NCBI GenBank assembly: GCA_021795255.1
Contig: JAJYPQ010000311.1
Location: 1 to 5,388, forward strand
Length of the DNA stretch: 5,388 nucleotides
DNA from: Pseudomonadota bacterium
GTDB lineage: Bacteria > Pseudomonadota > Gammaproteobacteria > Acidiferrobacterales > Acidiferrobacteraceae
Direction of reading: 5' to 3'
The stretch's first letter is position 1, and every line of letters begins with the position of its first letter. Below, piece after piece: positions 1-5,388 of the stretch. A program made the translations under genes and the position numbers. A model generated the notes under the pieces. The model searched no databases. It was not told where the DNA came from and saw only the letters and a list, made by a program, of their open reading frames with translations.

Positions 1-111
1 AAGGCCCGCGGTTATGGCCGATTCTCGACTATCCGCACCGTGATCTTCCTGATCGCCGGTAAGCTCGACTTCTCGCAGATCAACCCGCATATGACGGGTC
101 AACCCACATGA
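1..111 (+). CDS. ISL3-family transposase, C-terminal 36 residues (5' end outside the window)
   Basis: Frame 1 is open from base 1 to a TGA at 109-111. The peptide begins KARGYGRFSTIRT, continues with a hydrophobic stretch VIFLIAGKLDF, and ends INPHMTGQPT. An ARGY-x-x-F segment followed by a short hydrophobic strand, KLDF and NPH close to the C-terminus is the usual tail of ISL3-family (IS204/IS1001/IS1096/IS1165 type) DDE transposases, which cut and join DNA at the element's terminal repeats. The catalytic core lies upstream of the window, so it cannot be judged whether the gene is intact. It reads toward hsdS, which is on the opposite strand, so the two are convergent. Confidence 0.75.
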   Translation, partial: KARGYGRFSTIRTVIFLIAGKLDFSQINPHMTGQPT

Positions 112-125
112 AATTCGACAGAGCC
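101..125 (+). repeat. Terminal inverted repeat (right end) of the ISL3-family element
   Basis: On the complementary strand this stretch starts GGCTCTGTCGAATTTC and runs to GTGGGTT. The GGCTCT tip matches the pattern of ISL3-family ends. It contains the last codons and stop of the transposase. The inner limit is approximate because the left-end copy is not in the window. The tip is at base 125, 27 bases from the hsdS stop codon. Confidence 0.6.
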
Positions 126-152
126 ACCTAATCTCTTTATTGCGCTCATCCC

Positions 153-1343
153 TTATTCCTTGTCCACATGAACTTGCCCCAAGAGCAAGCGCGGTAACAG
201 TAGGTCGCGCGTGCGGCGGAGGTTTTGGTTTTGGCGTTGGAGCGTATGAATCTCCTCGGTCATAGGGATGGTCGCGTCGCCGAACTTCCTTAGTAACATT
301 GCCGATGGAACGAGCAGATCAGCCTTTTCAAATGTCGATGCAGTAACGGCGGGATACGCAGCTCCGGTAGCGTTGTTCGTAAGGTACGCGACGAAATCGT
401 CTGTGGTCGTGGCGAAGTAGAGAAAGGTGAACGGAACTTTCGTTGCGGTGAGCACAGCGAAGCCAGTTGACGCGATTGTGTCTCGCTCAGGGTGCATAAC
501 CAAAGTGTGCGAGCGCCGGTTCGGACGGACGCACGACCAAAGCACGTCGCCGTGCTGGATGATACGGCGCGCACGACCTGGAGCGTTGGCGAACACATAG
601 GTTGTTATGCTATCAATTTGACCGGGGCTAACGGATGAAATGTCGATGTAGTGCAGTTCTTCTGGTGCGCTACGGGCGTTAATTTGTGCGCGGTTTACTT
701 CGGCCACGTCGCCAAGTTTGCTTACCCCCCACCCCTCCGGAATCTTTCCCAACGCTGAGTCCACCATCCGATGGCTTTCATGCCCTGGAAACCGAAACCT
801 CACAAACCATTCCCGATAGAGGCTGCGCGCCATCTCCTCCAGAATGCGGATACGGCGTTGGTTGTTTTCGATGAGGTCGTCGTAGGCGGAGAGGATGCCG
901 GCGGTGATTTGCTGAACATGCAGTGGAGGGAACTTACACTCGAATTCGCTCAGGGAGGAAATGACTGCACGTTGGCGCCCCGATGCGCCCGACATGCTTT
1001 TTTCAGCAGCAGACCGCAAGTCCTGGCTCTGCGAAAAATAGTAGACATAGGCAGGATCAGAAATGCCATCACGGGCCCGCAACACGAAAAACTCGGTTGA
1101 GCCCATCCCCGGTCGATCGCCAGCATATTGCGCGATTTTGCCGTTCTCCAGACAGGGGGTAATGCGGGCGAACAGAATATCGCCGGGGGCAAATTTGGAA
1201 CCAGATCCGGTCGCGGGACGCTCTTGTACTGGATATACCCTGCGCGTTCCCGGCGTGATGATGTCCATACTCACAAAGGGCGCGTTCGCATTTTTTGGCA
1301 GATTGACGCGCGGATTCAACTCCACGTAGTTGCTGAGTATCAC
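153..1343 (-). CDS. hsdS: Type I restriction-modification system specificity subunit HsdS
   Basis: This 396-residue protein chooses the DNA sequence recognised by a type I enzyme. It should bind HsdM (M2S methylase) and, where present, HsdR. It shows the two-repeat design of the family. Target recognition domain 1 spans about residues 1-140 (VELNPRVNL near the start). The central conserved helix spans about 141-190 ([22 protein letters not shown], then [15 protein letters not shown]). The second repeat is announced by LGKIPEGWG at 198-206, with domain 2 to about 345. A distal helix 350-391 ends in [16 protein letters not shown]. Length is near the usual 400-450. The start is GTG (CAC at 1341-1343), overlapping the hsdM stop as GTGA, which implies translational coupling. 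The N-terminus is a little short, lacking the usual few residues before the first LGD-like turn. No hsdR follows: an IS end lies 27 bp downstream. Confidence 0.93.
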   Translation of the reverse strand: MILSNYVELNPRVNLPKNANAPFVSMDIITPGTRRVYPVQERPATGSGSKFAPGDILFARITPCLENGKIAQYAGDRPGMGSTEFFVLRARDGISDPAYVYYFSQSQDLRSAAEKSMSGASGRQRAVISSLSEFECKFPPLHVQQITAGILSAYDDLIENNQRRIRILEEMARSLYREWFVRFRFPGHESHRMVDSALGKIPEGWGVSKLGDVAEVNRAQINARSAPEELHYIDISSVSPGQIDSITTYVFANAPGRARRIIQHGDVLWSCVRPNRRSHTLVMHPERDTIASTGFAVLTATKVPFTFLYFATTTDDFVAYLTNNATGAAYPAVTASTFEKADLLVPSAMLLRKFGDATIPMTEEIHTLQRQNQNLRRTRDLLLPRLLLGQVHVDKE

Positions 1344-2965
1344 GTCACGGCCCCCAGAATCCCCGCAACATTCCGGGCGATGGTCCCCTCCAATTCACGT
1401 GCCTGCGCATTTAGCGTCTCGAGTTCTTCATTTAGGATTTCGAGCCGTTCCTTGAAGTCCTCGTCACTCACCTCTTCGCCTGGCGCGACACCCACGTAGC
1501 GCCCGGGGTTGAGCGACCAGCCCTGGGCTTCAATGTCACAGAGGCTCGCGGCTTTGCACAGGCCGGGTACGTCGGCGTAGTCCGGTTTCTTGCCGAAAGC
1601 CTCCTTGAGTTTGGCTTCGACCTCCTTACCTCCAAGAGTGAAATCCGGAACTTCCCCGCGATAGAGGCGCACAAGGTTCGCTATGAAGCCGATTTGCGCA
1701 GGCGCCCAGTCGCGGTGGGCGCGGTCCACCTGTCGGTATATGTGGCGGGCATCGATGAATAAGATGGTGTCGGCACGCTCTGTTGCGGCTTTTCCCTTGT
1801 CGAGGAACCACAGCGTACAGGGCAAGGTGACCGTGTAGAACATATTGGGGCCGACCGCGACCATCACATCCACGCCCTTGGCCTGGATGAGCCTTTGTCT
1901 TATGTCCTGTTCAGAAGAGCGGGCATCTGAGGCGGAATTGGCCATGACAAAGCCCGCACGACCCTGGGCGTTCAGCGCGGAATAGAAAAGCTGAATCCAC
2001 AGATAGTTGGCGTTGTCGGTGCGCGGCAGGCCAAACGGAAAGCGCCGGCCCTCTCCGACCATGTCTTTCAGCCGCTCCTTGTCCACCGCATTGACATTGA
2101 AGGGCGGATTGGCCAGAACGAAGTCAAACTGGCCGGTGGCGCTGTGGGGGTCGTCGTAGTAGCTGTTGACGTTGCCGCCATGGCGGATATCGCCCTCAAG
2201 GCCATGCACCGCAAGGTTCAGGCGGCACAAACGGCCGGTCTCGTCGGTCTTCTCCACCCCACAGATGGCCAGTTCCGCGGCCGGGTTCTTTTGGTGTTCG
2301 GCCACAAAGCGCGCCGATTGCACGAACATGCCGCCGGAGCCACAGGCCGGGTCCAATATGCGCCCGTGAAAAGGCTCAATGATCTCGGCCAAGAGCTTCA
2401 CAATGCTCGCCGGGGTATAGAATTCACCCCCCTTCTGGCCCTCGGTGCGGGCGAACTCCCCAAGGAAGTATTCGTAGATGCGGCCGAAGGCATCGAAATC
2501 GGCGGTCACCGGGATCTCGGAGATCTGCTTCAGGAGTTCTTTCAGCAGTGTGCCGGTAAAGAGGTTGTAGGTCTTAGGCAATACACCGGCCAGCTGTGCA
2601 TTGTGCTTTTCGATCTCGCGCATTGCCGCATTGACCTGGGCGCCTACGTCGGCGGCCTCAGGCAGTTTCAAGAGATGGTCGTAGCGGGCCTCCGGGGCAA
2701 GATAAAGGACACCCTCGGCGTGATAGGCGGCTGGGTCATCGACCCGGCTGCCCCGGCGGGAGCTGGCCCCGGCCCGTTCGAGCCTTGCCCGCAGTGCAGC
2801 AAAGCGGGCCTCGGCAAAGCGCAGGAAAATGAGTCCCAGAATGGGCCCCGAGTATTCCTGGGCCTTCAGTCCCGAGTTGGCGCGGAACTGGTCGGCGGCA
2901 TCCCAAAGGCCTTTTTCGAGGGTGGCGGTTGTGGTGTCTTTCTCGGTCGGAGCAATCCAGCGCAT
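1340..2965 (-). CDS. hsdM: Type I restriction-modification system DNA methyltransferase subunit HsdM (N6-adenine)
   Basis: This 541-residue enzyme transfers a methyl group from S-adenosylmethionine to adenine N6 at the site chosen by HsdS. The N-terminal HsdM_N helical domain occupies about 15-150 ([19 protein letters not shown] and [16 protein letters not shown]). EFYTP at 181-185 introduces the catalytic domain. The SAM-binding motif I is [10 protein letters not shown] at 205-214, and the catalytic motif IV is NPPF at 286-289, both intact. SLNPGRYVG at 484-492 is the usual HsdM tail signature, followed by a glutamate-rich predicted coiled coil (about 500-530) that would contact HsdS. Length matches the family (about 500-540), so it should be active. 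ATG is at 2963-2965 with only a weak AAGG (2969-2972), three bases away. It is the first gene of the hsdMS pair and overlaps hsdS by four bases. The large open frame on the opposite strand is its shadow. Confidence 0.96.
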   Translation of the reverse strand: MRWIAPTEKDTTTATLEKGLWDAADQFRANSGLKAQEYSGPILGLIFLRFAEARFAALRARLERAGASSRRGSRVDDPAAYHAEGVLYLAPEARYDHLLKLPEAADVGAQVNAAMREIEKHNAQLAGVLPKTYNLFTGTLLKELLKQISEIPVTADFDAFGRIYEYFLGEFARTEGQKGGEFYTPASIVKLLAEIIEPFHGRILDPACGSGGMFVQSARFVAEHQKNPAAELAICGVEKTDETGRLCRLNLAVHGLEGDIRHGGNVNSYYDDPHSATGQFDFVLANPPFNVNAVDKERLKDMVGEGRRFPFGLPRTDNANYLWIQLFYSALNAQGRAGFVMANSASDARSSEQDIRQRLIQAKGVDVMVAVGPNMFYTVTLPCTLWFLDKGKAATERADTILFIDARHIYRQVDRAHRDWAPAQIGFIANLVRLYRGEVPDFTLGGKEVEAKLKEAFGKKPDYADVPGLCKAASLCDIEAQGWSLNPGRYVGVAPGEEVSDEDFKERLEILNEELETLNAQARELEGTIARNVAGILGAVT

Positions 2966-2989
2966 GGGCCTTATCGTTATCTCTACAGT

Positions 2990-3223
2990 CTAGGGGGATT
3001 TTAGCCCATCACAGGCAGGTTTAGGGATGGCGGCCCGCTTGATCCGAATCAGCTCCGGGTACTGCACACCAACACGTTGCGCGATATCCAAGAGATCATC
3101 TGACGGAGGATTTCCAGTCGATGCGATCTGTTCAGATTGACATTCCGCCCACGCCATTGCCTTGGGCAGAAGCTGGGGAAGCAGTGTTCGTATGTTCGTT
3201 TTGTTTTGCGCCTGGCACGTCAT
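2990..3223 (-). CDS. Hypothetical protein, probable N-terminal fragment of a larger gene
   Basis: The frame encodes 77 residues from ATG at 3221-3223 to TAG at 2990-2992. The protein-like part is LLPQLLPKAMAWAECQSEQI, then an acidic helix-like stretch, then VGVQYPELIRIKRAAIPKP. From memory, it resembles the first part of a longer uncharacterised proteobacterial family, with a 'PKAxAWAExQ' start and a 'GVxxPExIRI' segment, that continues into a zinc-peptidase-like HE-x-x-H region; nothing of that kind follows here. The stop falls 24 bp before hsdM, so the gene looks cut at the hsdM border. The frame is open further upstream to an ATG at 3359-3361 that overlaps the ADP-ribosylglycohydrolase stop (ATGA). 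That would give 123 residues and couple it to the operon, but the extra 46 residues are Arg/Gly/Ser-rich and look like translated spacer. The chosen ATG has only a weak AGAAG upstream. Confidence 0.5.
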   Translation of the reverse strand: MTCQAQNKTNIRTLLPQLLPKAMAWAECQSEQIASTGNPPSDDLLDIAQRVGVQYPELIRIKRAAIPKPACDGLKSP

Positions 3224-3357
3224 TGATTGACTTCTGATTGGTCCGTCGGCGCCCCAGGAGCGCGCCCTGATGGCTCGAATGGTCGTTGTCCGCGGAACGC
3301 TGCCTCCCCAGTCCGAACGATCCGCGCAGTCCTGACCCGCGATCGAACCTGCCGGCC

Positions 3358-4317
3358 TCATCTTCGTGCCTTGTCCATGCGAACTCCCTCGACTCCGCTA
3401 AGCCTGTCGGCCAAGCGTTCGATCAGATCCCGCATGGCGAGTCTGTCACGCCATTCCTGCGGTATCCCCTGCTCGCCGTAGAAAGCGCCGGCAATCTGGC
3501 CATAGACGGCTGCGGTGGTGTCTGCGTCGTCCCCCAGATTTGCGGCCAGCAGGCATCCCTCGCGAAAGGAGTCGGTTTTGTTGAACGCCCACAAGGCCGC
3601 TTCCAGGCTGGCCACCACGTAGCCCGATCCACGAATTTCAGGTGGTTGGCGATCCTTAAAGGATCCGCGAGCGATCCCATCGATTTCGGGACATAACGGG
3701 CTTCCCTGCCAGTATCCGGATACGGCCTCGAAGTGGTCTGAAAGCAGTTCCCTCTTGCTGGCACCATGCAGTGCGCCATACAGCAGGCCGCCCAGATAGC
3801 GGCACGCATCCACTGCCGTTTCGGTGCCATGGGTGGTCTTGGATGACAAGGCGCTCTGAGACACCGCCTCGGAGAAATCATTGCCATAGAACATTGGCAC
3901 GGGTGCGAGGCGCATGATGGATCCGTTGCCGGCGATATCCGGTCCCGTGGGTCCAGCAAAGGGGTTCCCGGTCTCGAGGTACCGTCCGAGCGCTGCGGAG
4001 ACTGTCCCGCCAATATCAAAACACGCACCCGTACTGGACAAGTAGCCCTCTCTCATCCAGCGAACGTAGCGCTTCATCTGATCTTCTGCGGCAAAGCCAT
4101 CGCACTCAATGAGGCTTTCGGCCAGACAGAGCGCCATGGAGGTATCGTCGGTCCATTGTCCTGCCCGGAGCCCAAAAGGACCGCCGCCCGTCATGTCGGT
4201 AAGGGGCTCAAAGGTACCCGGCCTTGCGAACTCCAATGCGGTACCGACGGCATCGCCCACAGCGAGGCCCAGCAGACACCCGCGATAACGGTCCTGGCGG
4301 CGCTGCCCCGGGCTCAT
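3358..4317 (-). CDS. ADP-ribosylglycohydrolase family protein (DraG/ARH superfamily)
   Basis: This 319-residue enzyme should hydrolyse ADP-ribose from a protein or other acceptor using two divalent metal ions, in the cytoplasm (no signal peptide). Family hallmarks are in order. DRYRGCLLGLAVGDAVG at 9-25 is the opening helix. WTDDT at 55-59 holds the T-D-D metal ligands (56-58). NGSIMR at 131-136 and TTHG at 161-164 follow. LGDDADTT at 261-268 carries the D-x-D-T metal ligands (264, 266, 267), followed by a Gly-rich GQIAGAFYG. All expected metal ligands are present and the length is normal (about 300-340), so it is probably active. The ATG at 4315-4317 is chosen because it overlaps the phosphatase stop as ATGA and sits at the normal distance from the domain. 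An in-frame ATG 48 bases upstream (4363-4365) would add 16 unconserved residues inside the phosphatase gene. The substrate is unknown; nothing nearby encodes nitrogenase or a recognisable ADP-ribosyltransferase. Confidence 0.9.
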   Translation of the reverse strand: MSPGQRRQDRYRGCLLGLAVGDAVGTALEFARPGTFEPLTDMTGGGPFGLRAGQWTDDTSMALCLAESLIECDGFAAEDQMKRYVRWMREGYLSSTGACFDIGGTVSAALGRYLETGNPFAGPTGPDIAGNGSIMRLAPVPMFYGNDFSEAVSQSALSSKTTHGTETAVDACRYLGGLLYGALHGASKRELLSDHFEAVSGYWQGSPLCPEIDGIARGSFKDRQPPEIRGSGYVVASLEAALWAFNKTDSFREGCLLAANLGDDADTTAAVYGQIAGAFYGEQGIPQEWRDRLAMRDLIERLADRLSGVEGVRMDKARR

Positions 4318-4889
4318 ACTCGGGTCCCCGGATCGATCTGGCTCCAATTGCGGACGAACGCGCATTGTTCGTCAGTCTCGGGACTCCGTGGGCGGCAGTA
4401 CGCTTTCTCAACGGTCTGCCACCACCCGTCGAGGATGGTCAATGCCGACGCCCCGCTCTCTCCACGCCGCACCAGGTAGCATCCGACCACCGTTCCTGTC
4501 CGACCAATCCCGCCCCAACAGTGTACGTAAATCACACTGCCGCCCGCGATTTCTGCGTCAATGGTATCCAGTATGTCCGCCATTGCGGATGCCGGTTCCG
4601 GAACCGAAATATCACGAATCGCCATCCGGCAATGACGTGCCGTGACGCCGCGCAACCCTGCCTCGTCAACCAGCAGATCCGCATAAGGCTCAAGAGCGCC
4701 AAAACCCGTCGACTCTCCGAGTTCGGTCAGGTCGAGAAAGAAATTGACGCCCGCATCCAAAAGCGCACGAACCTTCTTCCGCGCGCTGTCCGGCCTACTG
4801 GCACCCGGGTATTCGCCGGCAAGCAGGCGACCGGGCTCCACCCAGTAGCAATTCGGGTGGGGGCGATTATCTTCTAACTCGTTTGCCAT
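4314..4889 (-). CDS. Cysteine-dependent tyrosine/dual-specificity phosphatase family protein
   Basis: This 191-residue cytoplasmic protein should remove phosphate through a cysteinyl-phosphate intermediate. The P-loop HCWGGIGRTG lies at 123-132 (C-x5-R, with Cys124 as nucleophile and Arg130 binding phosphate), preceded by a hydrophobic strand VIYV. Asp93 in RDISVP is a good candidate for the general acid. The N-terminal segment NCYWVEPGRLLAGEYPGA (13-30) and the tail RPRSPETDEQ (166-175) are seen in bacterial proteins of this dual-specificity-like group. The ATG at 4887-4889 is preferred because GGTGAG (4896-4901) lies six bases upstream; an ATG at 4917-4919 would add ten residues with a poorer site. 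Its TGA (4314-4316) overlaps the ATG of the ADP-ribosylglycohydrolase, so the two are translationally coupled. Substrate class (phosphotyrosine, phosphosugar, or phosphorylated ADP-ribose) cannot be read from sequence. Confidence 0.88.
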   Translation of the reverse strand: MANELEDNRPHPNCYWVEPGRLLAGEYPGASRPDSARKKVRALLDAGVNFFLDLTELGESTGFGALEPYADLLVDEAGLRGVTARHCRMAIRDISVPEPASAMADILDTIDAEIAGGSVIYVHCWGGIGRTGTVVGCYLVRRGESGASALTILDGWWQTVEKAYCRPRSPETDEQCAFVRNWSQIDPGTRV

Positions 4890-4895
4890 GATGCG

Positions 4896-4901
4896 CTCAC
4901 C
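4896..4901 (-). promoter_or_regulatory. Ribosome binding site of the phosphatase gene (decides the start)
   Basis: On the minus strand GGTGAG lies six bases before the ATG at 4889. The alternative ATG at 4919 has only GGG directly against it. This makes 4889 the likelier start. Confidence 0.6.
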
Positions 4902-4955
4902 GTTGCTGTTGACGTTCATCCCATCGGTTCAATCGTTCGGCCAACATTGCGCCAC

Positions 4956-4984
4956 CATATAGACACAATCGGCCTCATTAATGT
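4956..4984 (-). promoter_or_regulatory. Weak candidate promoter for the phosphatase-glycohydrolase operon
   Basis: The 142-bp gap 4890-5031 separates the phosphatase start from the 67-codon gene. On the minus strand a TATATG (4956-4961) lies 17 bases after ACATTA (4979-4984); the -10 is fair and the -35 poor. Slightly upstream is a perfect 5-bp inverted repeat, CACAT / ATGTG (4992-4996 and 5002-5006), which could be an operator half-site pair or chance. No terminator hairpin with a T-run was seen in this gap, so read-through from the upstream small gene is also possible. Confidence 0.2.
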
Positions 4985-5031
4985 TCCCGGCCACATATCG
5001 CATGTGCGAAAGCATTCAACCCTGCTAAGGC

Positions 5032-5235
5032 CTACTCCTCACGCCAATTCCTCAGAAGCCTCCCAACAAGCGCATCCCTTCGTAATGTTTTTCCATCTGG
5101 ATTCACAAACCTGACACTGCCAGAAGGTAACCCGTATTCCTCCTCAATAGCCTTCTGAATCTTTGCTATTGACGCATCCTTTCGCGCTTTCCTATATCGC
5201 AGTGGCTTCTGTTCTTTTTGAACACTTTGCGGCAT
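5032..5235 (-). CDS. Small basic hypothetical protein (67 residues)
   Basis: The frame runs from ATG at 5233-5235 to TGA-type termination at 5032-5034 and is supported by a strong Shine-Dalgarno AGGAG (5243-5247), seven bases upstream. I do not recognise the family. The first 20 residues are strongly basic (KEQKPLRYRKARKD) and look disordered or nucleic-acid binding. Residues 22-33 look like an amphipathic helix, followed by YGLPSGSVRFVNPDGKTL (34-51) and a second helix ending in LLRNWREE. By count there are 16 Lys/Arg against 9 Asp/Glu. Residues 22-44 line up without gaps with the helix and following strand of ubiquitin, but no C-terminal Gly-Gly is present. The DNA is visibly richer in A/T than the neighbours, suggesting a different origin. 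It sits upstream of the phosphatase operon, with the IS630 transposase stop only 51 bp before its start, so its native promoter may have been lost or replaced. Confidence 0.7.
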   Translation of the reverse strand: MPQSVQKEQKPLRYRKARKDASIAKIQKAIEEEYGLPSGSVRFVNPDGKTLRRDALVGRLLRNWREE

Positions 5236-5242
5236 CCCTTGT

Positions 5243-5247
5243 CTCCT
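5243..5247 (-). promoter_or_regulatory. Ribosome binding site of the 67-residue protein gene
   Basis: AGGAG on the minus strand (ctcct on plus), seven bases before the ATG at 5233-5235. It is the strongest Shine-Dalgarno site in the window and the main reason to treat this short frame as a real gene. Confidence 0.65.
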
Positions 5248-5279
5248 GATATCTCAATTGTGTGCCCCATTTCTAATAT

Positions 5280-5388
5280 CTAGTGTTTAATTGCGTAAAT
5301 TAACGATTGTATTGCGGAGCTGCGATCCCCGCACCTCGCGTTTGCGCCAGACGAAGGGTGCCGCCTTTTCGTTATAGGCGGCGGTGAA
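5280..5388 (-). mobile_element. End of an IS630-family insertion sequence (partial)
   Basis: The window closes inside a second IS, of a different family and on the opposite strand from the first. The transposase stop is at 5287-5289. Just beyond it, CTAG at 5280-5283 is a candidate element boundary: IS630-family elements duplicate a TA dinucleotide, and the IS870-like subgroup prefers CTAG. The terminal repeat should therefore lie roughly in 5281-5304, where a perfect TTAATT / AATTAA inverted repeat (5287-5292 and 5298-5303) is visible. The exact edge cannot be fixed because the other end is outside the window. Confidence 0.55.
5287..5388 (-). CDS. IS630-family transposase, C-terminal 33 residues (5' end outside the window)
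   Basis: Reading the minus strand from base 5388, the frame is open to TAA at 5287-5289. The peptide contains AAYNEKAAPFVWRKRE followed by GSQLRNTIVNLRN. A 'YN-x-x-x-x-PFVW-x-K' block near the C-terminus is the usual tail of IS630/Tc1-like DDE transposases, and the QLRNTIVNL ending is a form I recall from proteobacterial members. The DDE residues lie outside the window, so integrity of the gene is unknown. It reads in the same direction as the 67-residue gene, whose start is 51 bp after its stop, so transcription of the IS could continue into that gene. Confidence 0.7.
   Translation of the reverse strand, partial: FTAAYNEKAAPFVWRKREVRGSQLRNTIVNLRN

Larger units (their letters stand above)
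1..125 (+). mobile_element. Right end of an ISL3-family insertion sequence (partial)
   Basis: The window opens inside an insertion sequence. It holds the 3' end of the transposase gene followed directly by a terminal repeat whose outermost bases, read inward from the right, are GGCTCT, typical of ISL3-family ends. The transposase stop lies inside the repeat, leaving no spare DNA between gene and element end, as in compact ISL3 elements. ISL3 elements usually make 8-bp target duplications, so bases 126-133 (acctaatc) are the candidate copy; the partner copy lies outside the window. The family call comes from the protein tail plus the repeat, not from a database match. Confidence 0.75.

Noticed and set aside
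2144..3004. 286-codon open frame on the plus strand
   Set aside because: It lies antisense to hsdM, which has clear motifs. The translation shows no domain, and its openness follows from the G/C-rich codon bias of hsdM.
3423..4028. 201-codon open frame on the minus strand in another phase
   Set aside because: It lies wholly within the ADP-ribosylglycohydrolase gene and gives a Pro/Arg/Cys-rich translation typical of a shifted frame.
4224..4877. 217-codon open frame on the plus strand
   Set aside because: It is antisense to the phosphatase gene, has no recognisable domain and no convincing ribosome binding site.
4992..5006. CACAT / ATGTG inverted repeat as a definite operator
   Set aside because: Arms of five bases with a five-base spacer are expected by chance, and no regulator gene is nearby. 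It is mentioned only as a possibility under the candidate promoter.
5360..5382. Hairpin with 7-bp stem GCCGCCT / AGGCGGC and 9-base loop, a possible terminator
   Set aside because: It lies within the IS630 transposase coding sequence and is not followed by a T-run on either strand, so the symmetry is most likely incidental to the codons.
1..5388. CRISPR array, tRNA, rRNA or riboswitch
   Set aside because: No spaced direct repeats and no tRNA-like cloverleaf or conserved RNA core were seen. Gaps between genes are all shorter than about 145 bases.

Overview
The window looks like a piece of accessory (genomic-island) DNA from a GC-rich proteobacterium. This rests on the style of the proteins and IS elements, the G/C-rich third codon positions in the larger genes, and Shine-Dalgarno-type starts; no marker fixes the species. 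All five chromosomal genes are on the minus strand, and insertion-sequence (IS) ends bracket them on both sides.

Layout, left to right: (1) bases 1-125 are the last 36 codons and right inverted repeat of an ISL3-family element (plus strand). (2) 153-1343 is hsdS and 1340-2965 is hsdM, the specificity and methyltransferase subunits of a type I restriction-modification system. They overlap by four bases (GTGA). No hsdR is present, and the IS end lies only 27 bp beyond the hsdS stop. (3) 2990-3223 is a 77-codon unknown gene, probably an N-terminal remnant, just upstream of hsdM. (4) 3358-4317 encodes an ADP-ribosylglycohydrolase (DraG/ARH superfamily) and 4314-4889 a cysteine-dependent tyrosine/dual-specificity phosphatase. 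They are joined by an ATGA stop/start overlap. (5) 5032-5235 is a 67-codon basic protein of unknown function with a strong ribosome binding site. (6) 5287-5388 is the last 33 codons of an IS630-family transposase, also on the minus strand.

How the parts work together: phosphatase and ADP-ribosylglycohydrolase are translationally coupled and should form one functional unit, most simply removal of two kinds of modification (phosphate and ADP-ribose) from a shared or sequential substrate; the substrate is unknown. HsdM and HsdS should assemble into a sequence-specific adenine methyltransferase. Without a nearby hsdR, this is either a methylation-only unit or a restriction system split by the ISL3 element. 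The broken gene at the hsdM border and the IS elements at both ends indicate a mosaic built by successive insertions. The best candidate for an under-described system is the phosphatase-glycohydrolase pair, possibly with the small proteins beside it.
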